Source: Kappaphycus alvarezii (taxonomy: Eukaryota > Rhodophyta > Florideophyceae > Gigartinales > Solieriaceae). Taken from it: 64,000 nt of DNA. Below, one piece after another: positions 56,641 through 64,000 of this stretch. The notes beneath the pieces were generated by a model. It saw only the letters and a list, made by a program, of their open reading frames with translations. It had not been told where the DNA came from and searched no databases. The stretch spans positions 310,001 to 374,000 of the forward strand of contig NADL03000462.1 of the NCBI GenBank assembly GCA_002205965.3. The letters run 5' to 3'. A program made the position numbers and the translations under genes. Numbering within the stretch: the first letter of the stretch is position 1; each line of letters opens with the position of its first letter.

Positions 56641-57029
56641 CATCCGAATGAGCTCATCATGACGACTGAATTGATGCCGAAACCAGTCATTGTGCTCTAG
56701 GAGAAAAATCAGGGCTAGTGGGGTGATTAGGTTTTTTATTGTTAATCCAGGGTACCGTAGACTCGGTATGGGTTTGTCCAAAGAAAAAGGGCTTTCGTCC
56801 ACTCCCATTGCGTAACCATCCGCTACGTCACCAGCAAGGTGAGGCATAGGCCCTGTACAGGCAAATCCGTGATTATCCCCTTGCTTGCAATAACTGCACC
56901 CGCGCGCCCAGTTGACACCTGCCGATAGACGCCTTCGCGGTTGAATATAATAGGGGCAGCTTCGGAAGATTATGAGGGTTGCTTATCACCGATTGGTGAC
57001 GTGCGAGAGGGTTTCGGTAAATGTGGTGA
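56641..57029. other. intergenic stretch, nothing recognised
   Basis: A minus-strand frame (56847-56626, IPSLRYPGLTIKNLITPLAL) is open but unrecognised. Confidence 0.35.
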
Positions 57030-57208
57030 GTTTACTGCGAGTGGTTTTCGGGTTTTGAGTTCTGTGAACTTGCATTTAAACTATACTGCACTTCCGTATC
57101 TCAGTCGCCGTTCGCCAGCACGCCCATTTTCACCGTAGTGTTTTCTCCGCCGCCTTCACACTGCACAGGTTAACGGGATTTTCACCCTATGTTCCACTCG
57201 CAGTAAAC
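57030..57208. mobile_element. 179-bp MITE-like element with 15-bp inverted ends
   Basis: GTTTACTGCGAGTGG at 57030-57044 is repeated exactly in inverted form at 57194-57208. GC-mixed inside, no coding. A similar end stands alone at 47319. The flank to the right has related AAACCC/TTTAACCCAAAC text twice (57215-57245 and 57300-57345). Confidence 0.65.
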
Positions 57209-57399
57209 TAATCTATTCAAGTAAACCCCATTTAACCCAAACTTCCTCGTCGACGATTGCTGTTATCAGGAAAATTAAGTATACCAACCTATTCAAGTGA
57301 ACCCAAACGTAGTAAACACCACCCCTTTAACCCAAACGTTCCTCCTTCAGGATCTACATTACAAATAACGGAGCATTTCCAACACCTTCACGAAGACAT

Positions 57400-58860
57400 T
57401 CCTACGCAGCAAGATAGAGGGATGCCGTCGCACCCTCGCGTTGCTGGAAGGAGTCCGAGACCCCAGGGCCCGCTTCCACACGCACCGCCTATGTGCCTCC
57501 GCATGCCGGGTGGTTCACGCTTTTCGGCTTGCTGGCCCTCACCACGCCGCGGAGCCTGCACTGGAGTTTGACTCCCTGCAGCGATCCGCATACGGCGCGC
57601 TGCATAATGTCCCCCTCACCGACGACGCCTGGGAACAAGCATGTCTCCCCCTCCGTCTTGGGGGGGCACGGGTTCTCCAGGATTGGTCCCGCACTACAAG
57701 CGGCTCTCGCCGCCAGCATTCTGGACACCGTCCCCGCTCGTGTACGCACAGCGGACTACGCTACACCCCGCTCCATCGCTGTACTGGGGAAAAGGGCACG
57801 TGGTGATCGATCCTTCCTGGTCAACCAGGCACGCCTGCCCCAGCGCAATTTCGTCCGACAGATCCAAGGGGATTCGTTTGCCACCGACCTAGGCGTCTTT
57901 GACCCTGCCTCCCTTGCTGACATGCCCGTCAACCTGCAATCTCATCTAAATCGGGCACAGCAAGAGGCTAGGGCAAAAAAGTTTTGGAAAGACGACCTAT
58001 GGAAGAGGGTGCCTCGCCCTAGCTGCCACTCCGAGATGTCCACATATCACCGGATTCGAGGCTTGGCCTTCCGTCACACCGGTGCTGCAGCGTTCCTATA
58101 TGCCCATCCCACCACTGCGACGAAGGTGTCATCGGAACACTGGAGCATCATGCTGCGCAGGCACCTCGGTCTCCCATCTACACAGACTCGGTGCCCTTGA
58201 AATGTCACCACTGCCAGCAAGACATGGATTTTCATGGTGACCATGCCGCCGATCGCTGCGTCTCAAAGTTTGGACGCATTTTCCGCCACAACTCCGCTCG
58301 CAACGTGTTCGCGTGGCACGTTTTCCGCGCCGCCGGCCTGGACTACGAGTTTGAAGTTGAGAATCTCCTCCCCGGTACGGACTATAGGCCCGCCGGCATT
58401 CTCCTCGTGCAACCCCCTCGCGACACTGAAGCTGGCCTGCCAGACCGACCCATCGCCTGCGACGTCGCCGTGACGTCCCCGTTCAAGCAGTCCTCAATTA
58501 CCAAAGCGACGCAAGTCGCCAGTGGGGCTGCCGCCCTCACTCACCAACGCAAGGTCCAGGACCTACAGCACAAGCTGTCAAGGCGCCTGGTGCCCCCCTC
58601 CCTGCCCTCCCGTTACCTAGGTTTCCGATTCTAGCCTCTGGTTTTCGACTCCCTCGGTGCCCCTTCTCCGGAGACGGCAGTATTCATCGAAGAGTTTGTA
58701 CCACGTGAAGCCAGGAAATGCCACTCACCCGAACGCTACGATTCGCACACGCATCTACCAGCGTATCAGTTGCGCTTTGTGGTCCTCGGTGGCTATGGCC
58801 ATCATATCGCGGGCCCCACTGCACGTGACCGATTTGGTCCATCCAGTCAGGTCTTAACTG
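57400..58860 (+). mobile_element. LINE ORF2 C-terminal fragment, subfamily B
   Basis: Plus-strand order: ARFHTHRLCASACRVVHAFR and EQACLPLRLGG (57470-57665), LVNQARLPQRNFVRQIQGDS, NRAQQEARAKKFWKDDLWKR, YHRIRGLAFRHTGAAAFLYA and LRRHLGLP (to 58190). Then in another frame the zinc pattern CHHCQQDMDFHGDHAADRC with RHN, YRPAGILLVQ and CDVAVTSPFKQ (nuclease-like acids, with D altered to G in the first), and finally RTRIYQRISCALWSS to the stop at 58857. Frameshifts near 57660, 58190 and 58640. It parallels 20747-19339 on the other strand. The reverse transcriptase is missing. Confidence 0.85.
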
Positions 58861-59089
58861 AATAGTCGGTCAGTCGGCGCACACTCAAGATAAGTAATGA
58901 GTAAAGATCCTCTTCTTGATTCTAGTAATGGGCCGAATCATGTGGATTTGAAATGTTGGAATAGGGCTCCCTCCCTGACATCTTTGGATTGACTGTATCG
59001 GCCAACGATGTGAAGGCACGCACATTCAATGGTTTGACGGGAGTTCTCATAGTCTTCATAGAGCACCTACTGGAAGAACCGCCACGAAG
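58861..59089. other. LINE tail and spacer
   Basis: GGTCAGTCGGCGCACACT and the AATGAGTAAAGATCCTCTTC text after the LINE stop resembles the tail text at 61310-61350, giving a second tail type for subfamily B. Confidence 0.5.
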
Positions 59090-59700
59090 CAGTGGTAAAA
59101 GTGCTCGGTAAGGACCTATTCGAAGCCGCTGGAGCCGGCGACCACTACAAAGTCCTATTTACCTCCTGGACTGCACGGCCGACCTGCCGACATCCTTGTC
59201 CACCCGACTACCTTTACGGACAACCGTACGCCCCCTCTCCCGGTAGCGTATGACATCACAGTCTCCTCGCCTTTCCAACAATGCTTCCTTACCGAGGGGC
59301 TGCAGCCAATCCTGCTGAACGACGGAAGCTGAAGGACTTAGCGACCAAAATCGCCGCCATTCCTGGCCAAGCTTCACCGGGGCGCCCACAACTCGGATAG
59401 CAGTTTGTGCCGCTAGCCTTCGAGTCCCTGGGATGCCCCTCGGTGAACAAATCTAAGGAGGTCGACGAGTATGCGGCTGTCACCGCATCCCGTATCGAAA
59501 GCTCCAAGGCGGCGGTGTCATTTCGGCTTTACCAAACGCTGACCTATGCCATTTGGTCCACGTGTGCAGCTTCAGTGATTGGTCGTAGTCCGCAACATGC
59601 AGGTGTTTGCCCCCCCTCCAAAGCTAGTCAATTTTAGCGGCCCTGCACGTTGCACTTCCCTACTAGCCTGTTGATAAAGCAAACCTGAACCTACTGCAAG
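59090..59700 (+). mobile_element. LINE 3' fragment, subfamily C
   Basis: GRPADILVHPTTFTDNRTPP and AYDITVSSPFQQC (nuclease-like region, about 59180-59285), then a frame change to FVPLAFESLGCPSVNKSKEV, VSFRLYQTLTYAIWSTCAAS and the stop near 59637. Same protein end as 8650-8860 and 33465-33700. Upstream domains are absent. Confidence 0.8.
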
Positions 59701-59823
59701 AATCTTTGGTGGAGATACACCCCTGTTCCAGCTTTACTTCACTATTCCATTGATTAAAAGAGAAAGACTACAGTCCTTGACATGAAGAGCTGTATTTTCG
59801 ATCACAGCTTGCGACGGATAGCG

Positions 59824-59945
59824 AGAGGGGAATTTGGGGTTATTTTAATATTTATTTATTTACTCTTTAAGGCATGGAAGATGTGGTCGGTTATATCCAC
59901 GCCGCTAATGCGTTATGCGGGAGAAGTCGTCACTGATGGGTAACT
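59824..59945 (-). mobile_element. orphan LINE 3' tail
   Basis: The minus strand carries CGCATAACGCATTAGCGGCG, ACCGACCACATCTTCCATGC, a TTTATT-rich expansion and the terminal AACCCCAAATTCCCC. Same layout as 15528-15630. Confidence 0.75.
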
Positions 59946-61439
59946 CAAAAGAGAAAGTTTAATATATATGTATGTTGTATGGGTTGAATTTCCTCCACCG
60001 ATGGAAAGAAGCATTAACGCACTTGGCCGTCTAGGAATACAGTACAGTATGTGCTGTAAGGCAGAACGGAAGGATTCCAAACGCTCTAGAGAGAATAGGC
60101 TCAGAATGTGGCGTTTCTCACAAGTCATATGCAACGGACGCCTAGGTTTGTTTGTAGAAGATAGGGCGGGATTCAGCAAGGTGCAAGTGCAGAGGTCTGC
60201 AACATGTCCTCCTCTCCTGGATAACTAAACTAAATTGTGCCAGTTGAGAGATGTTAACAAGAACCGATGACCAAGGGACAATGCAGGCGGAAGAACGATC
60301 AGGCCGATAAATGTAAATGGCATTGAAACTAGACGAGAAGCTTGAAGCCTTGCTCAAAGATCTTAGAGTGATGGTATGGCTCGCGTCGGCCGCGTTCCTC
60401 AACTTGGTGGTGGTCAATCTTAATCAGGGTGGATTAAGGGATGCCGAATGCAGGGAGGGGGGATTAGAGACTCCTCAGAAAGGCGTCGGGTGAGAATCTG
60501 ACGGGCTTGCATCCCGTGCAAGCAGAAGACAAACCGCGTGAGGAATGCTAGGGGCTCCGTTTGAGGAGTGGATCCACGACGGGCGGCAGCAAATGTGGCA
60601 AGCCGTCATAAGAAGGTTAAGCCCTTAGCACCAAGCGAACCGAACACGTCAGTACCGACAGGAGGAAGGGAGATGTCATGCTCGCAGCACACGGTGCCAT
60701 AGTGAGGGAAGAGGTGACCTTTCATTCAAATGCAGTATGAGGAGGCCTTACGGCCCCTATAGTGGGAGAGTTTGACGCGCTGGGCCAGCCAGGCGGCCCG
60801 GAGACGGCACAGTGGGGAACGCGAGAACTGACATGAGGGCGGACCACAGTGACGTCCAAAGCTAGATCGCGGGGGTCGAGCTTGTAAGCGCCGAGGATGT
60901 AGAGATCGATGCGACGTGGTGACGAGGGAGATGATTGGGAGCGGGAAGGAAGCTGGTATTCGACAAGGGCAGAAAAATTCCGACTTCCTTACAATAAGCG
61001 ATGCAACGAATTGCGTTGGATATTATGACGGCGGGTCTGTCCACTGTCGTATCTTCAGGTGAGCGCATGCTTGCCGAATTGATGAAGCAGTAGAGCGACG
61101 TCAGAAGAGACGCGAACAGACAGGACAGGGTGCCTGACCCGAAAAAATATAACTTAAATTAACATGGAACTGAAGGAAAAAAGGGGGGTTTCTTTTTTGA
61201 GATTTGTGGATTGGCTGGAACCCATTTGGAATTGCAAATCTGCATGTCGTATTAAGTACAGTACAGTGCCGTACAGTACTGTACTGTACATGTAGCGATG
61301 GTCTTGCATAGCCGATCAGTCGGTGTGCACTGAAAATAATGAATTAATAAATATCATCTTCCAAAGGCAGTCCCCAGTAGATACTGAATGCATTAAACTT
61401 CTTCATCAAAAGTAAGCGGAAATGCCACTGGACATGTGG
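59946..61439. other. intergenic stretch
   Basis: No gene supported; minus frames at 60417-60142 and 61068-60862 are unrecognised. GTACAGTA palindromes occur at 60045 and 61256-61292. A plus-strand LINE-B tail remnant is likely at 61300-61350 (GATCAGTCGGTGTGCACT). Confidence 0.4.
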
Positions 61440-62110
61440 GGACGGATCCATGTCGCTGGGCAGGAGTAGCGCGTCACGCACCATCTGGGCATGTGACCGA
61501 AGTTTGACCCCATCAGCTAGTTCGGCAGCGCCAGCGCACTTTTTTGCTGCGTACCGTATCGACCTATGGAAGAACGGTGAGCGGACCGAAATGTCATACG
61601 CTGTCGGTTTGTCAGGGGCACCATGGACTGGCGTGCGAGGTTGAACAAAGATATCAGCAGGGCGATGGGCAGTACCAAGGAGGAAGGGGACTTCCTTTTG
61701 GCACGCGAGACCAGCGGGGTTGAATACTGTACATGTCTAGAGTGAACAAGTTGCGGATGGTGTTGTGGCGGTGCACAACGCCGAAACCAGACTTGCAAAT
61801 AGCGGCGTGGTCGCCACGACGGTCCATCTGAGCGTGTCAGTGGTGGCACTGGATCGGCGAGGCCGAATCCTCGTATACGGTCAGGTCCAGGTGTCGAAGA
61901 AGCATAACAGACTAGACGTCATTGCCAACATGAGAGATAGGAGAGGGTGGGCGGTGAGGGAAGCACATGTGCCGAGGCAGAGAAGGGAGTTGAGGCGGGC
62001 GCGTAGTTGAAGTGACGATGCGCTGTGAGCGGAGGGGTTAGGTTGAGCGTCCCAAAGGTCATCTTCCCAAAAGGTACGAGCACCGGTCAACCGGGTCAGC
62101 TGGATGAAGA
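61440..62110 (-). mobile_element. LINE fragment, subfamily B, heavily decayed
   Basis: The minus strand gives TGARTFWEDDLWDAQPNPSA, matching ARAKKFWKDDLWKRVPRPSC of 57960-58020. Shifted pieces of the zinc region and a PADIFVQP/YDISVRS-type nuclease region follow at 61850-61560. Many frame changes. Confidence 0.7.
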
Positions 62111-62164
62111 GAGTTTTAAGGGCGAAGAGGGAGTACTTTATGAACAGCGATACAGACAAAAAAA

Positions 62165-62212
62165 CAGCACTGTACAGTATGTACTGTACCCGTACTGTAT
62201 TGTACAGTACTA
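62165..62212. repeat. GTACAGTA palindrome cluster
   Basis: Runs of ACTGTACAGTATGTACTGT and GTACTGTATTGTACAGTAC. One of at least eight such clusters in the window. Confidence 0.6.
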
Positions 62213-62219
62213 TAAAATA

Positions 62220-62950
62220 TGTTTAGAGGACTTATTTTATTCTCTGCGGAAAACGCAATAAATAATGTGAAAATCACTGCCCCGTTGTTTTCTCAGAGCT
62301 CTTGACTCCCAAAGTCAACTCATCCAATGCGAAGCTTCATCAATGTTTCGCCGCTCTCGGCGCCAGGCCCGTGCGACATGTCGTCGGGCGCGGGTACTTC
62401 CGCCCGTCGAGCCCGTTTCCCCCGTAGATCGACATACCGAGACCTCTGCGCTCTCGCTGCACCGCTCTTGTCGATAACGCTTTTGATAGAGAAGAGAAAC
62501 TGGGACCTTTATTTAAAGATTTAAGTGGGCCTGCTAAACAGACATAACCCGGCAAGGGCTTAATCGATGCCTACTCCAGCAAAGGGGATGGAAGAAAATA
62601 TCCCGAATGAAATCTCAGCAAGTCGACGAGAAGGTAAGGGTTGAAAAGCTCCCTTTGTAAGCGATTTGCTTACAGAAAGCGACAACGACAGAGACGAATT
62701 CTCCAAGTGAGCGATCTTGAGTAACACCAATAGGACAGCAACAGCTGGGAACTTTCGCTTGCTGCGACTAAGACAGCACTGGTTGAATGCGGCAGGTTCC
62801 CCGAGCATTGCGGAGCCTGATCGAGGTAGATGGCCTTCCTTACCTACCTTTCCCAGATCGACCCAACGTGCAGTGTGGGCGAGGGATGACAATCCAACCA
62901 GAGCGGCAAAAACCAAAGTCGTCACAACCAGGGCTCCGAAGCGAGGACTG
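62220..62950. other. stretch without a supported gene
   Basis: A 121-codon minus frame (62925-62560) starts MTTLVFAALVGLSSLAHTAR, which looks like a signal peptide, but the rest has no motif and it overlaps a 181-codon plus frame. Neither is convincing. Confidence 0.35.
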
Positions 62951-63082
62951 GCGATCCGTCAGACCCGCTTGGCCTTGATGCCTCGGCGCACGAGCCCAGC
63001 ATGGCCCGGGACTTTTGATAGTACCGTCACCCGTCGCCGTCCTACATCTCTCCTCAGTAAAACACCCCAAATTCCCCCCTTG
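62951..63082 (+). mobile_element. LINE 3' tail fragment
   Basis: Ends in CCTCAGTAAAACACCCCAAA and a C run (63052-63082), the shared LINE terminus. The 100 bases before it are GC-rich but not clearly coding. Confidence 0.6.
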
Positions 63083-63342
63083 CTCCCGGATGCCGTTGCA
63101 TTTCGCAAGGTGCTGTACAAGCGCCGCACGGTTTTCGTCAAGGTTGTCCATTCGGGGAGCAGTTCGTCGCCGTCGCATCCCTCTGTAGGGGTCGTGCTTA
63201 CAGGCCAAGGAACCTGTCTTTTCAAGCCATGGATGTCCTGCTGTGTCAGGTATTTTCTGTAGAGTTTTTCTGGCTCACCTCTATTTAACTTGTTCTTCCC
63301 ATTCCTCACAATACCTAAGGGCGGGTGCGATCTGTCCTTATA

Positions 63343-63536
63343 CAAAGACACGCTGCGGCGACGGTTTCGTCCAACGCAGCATGCCTTACGGCTGGCCTCA
63401 CACCATCCAGGTGAGGTCGTATCTCATGACTCTGCCTCATTTTCAGACTCTCTAATACACAGACCTGCCCCCCTTGTCTTCGGAAAATACCCGTCCTGCA
63501 TCCCTAACCAGTAAAGCACCCCAATTTCCACCCCAC
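63343..63536 (+). mobile_element. LINE 3' fragment, subfamily A
   Basis: CACGCTGCGGCGACGG and GTCCAACGCAGCATGCCTTA match the last codons of the subfamily A protein at 34738-34800 (HAAAAATSNAVCLLA). The tail ends with AGCACCCCAATTTCC and is nearly identical to 17446-17522. Only about 20 codons plus the tail are kept. Confidence 0.75.
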
Positions 63537-64000
63537 CCCAATACCCAAGACCAACATGCCTGCGGCCAACTTTCCTTATCTACGGAAACTCCCTCGCACG
63601 TTACCATTCGGTGACGAGCAGCACCTATCTTCTATGGAAGCCATGTCGAATTCAACCCAGACGGCGTCAACCGAGCGCGCTGGGGAGGCTAGTAAGAGGA
63701 CGAGATGGGCACCAGATTGTCTGTGCAAGGTTCTTACTTCACCGTGGCTGAGAGGTAGTAGACGGGTAGGCAATAGTGGTGGATGACACGCCAATCTTTT
63801 GCATGGGAATTATTGTTTAAGTTAGTCCAGTCATTGCGGGAACTCAGCTCACTTATCTCTCGCAGTACACAAACCTCATTTACCCCCTTTATTCTACAAC
63901 GTATACCAACCTCTCCGCTACACAACGTCCGCCACCTCTCCGCTACACAACATCCACCTTGAAACTCACCTAGTTTTCCGCCATCTGAAGTCTCGCAGTA
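63537..64000. other. right-edge stretch, nothing recognised
   Basis: A duplicated CCTCTCCGCTACACAAC phrase occurs at 63911-63927 and 63932-63948. No gene is supported. Confidence 0.4.

Noticed and set aside
62560-62925. Minus-strand frame with a signal-peptide-like start.
   Set aside because: Overlaps a longer plus frame and has no supporting domain downstream of the leader.

Overview
The window reads as nuclear DNA of a photosynthetic eukaryote, most likely a florideophyte-type red alga. The only intact host gene with a readable role (35707-36438) encodes a protein with a two-part plastid/thylakoid-lumen leader and a twin-arginine signal, resembling the PsbQ-like extrinsic photosystem II subunit. 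It is uninterrupted by introns. No rRNA, tRNA, CRISPR array or bacterial operon was seen. The species assignment is inference.

Host genes are very few. The left edge (1-949) holds the C-terminal part of a wax ester synthase/diacylglycerol acyltransferase-like gene whose conserved reading shifts frame twice. The lumen-protein gene lies at 35.7-36.4 kb. Two further open frames (36844-37242 minus, 38479-39003 minus) are unrecognised. The rest is a nested graveyard of mobile elements separated by AT-rich, gene-poor DNA, above all 8.9-15.5 kb.

Mobile elements by region: a hairpin-ended unit holding a LINE reverse transcriptase (2.2-4.3 kb); a short Ty1/copia LTR fossil with gag only (5.8-8.2 kb); 5'-truncated LINE pieces and a Tc1/mariner 3' remnant (15.5-20.8 kb); a 4.66-kb DNA transposon with ~75-bp inverted ends whose protein joins a DDE-like region to a YqaJ-like nuclease (20.8-25.5 kb), inserted into a LINE tail; a Tc1/mariner element with ~145-bp inverted ends (27.4-28.8 kb); a minus-strand Ty1/copia fossil (28.8-33.4 kb); more LINE pieces (33.5-34.9 kb); two PIF/Harbinger loci, each with a transposase and a convergent Myb-like partner (41.2-44.2 and 48.0-51.4 kb); a CACTA-group transposase relic (51.5-53.5 kb); a DIRS-like retroelement fossil (53.5-55.7 kb); and further LINE pieces (57.4-63.5 kb). 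Many LINE pieces share a 3' tail ending in a C-rich motif instead of poly(A).

The most unusual feature is a run of more than a dozen short hairpins at 35183-35676, directly upstream of the lumen-protein gene. Two kinds alternate, most close on a GCT triloop, and their stems differ between copies by paired changes. The second is the DDE/YqaJ transposon. I could not run searches, so family calls rest on motifs recognised by eye.
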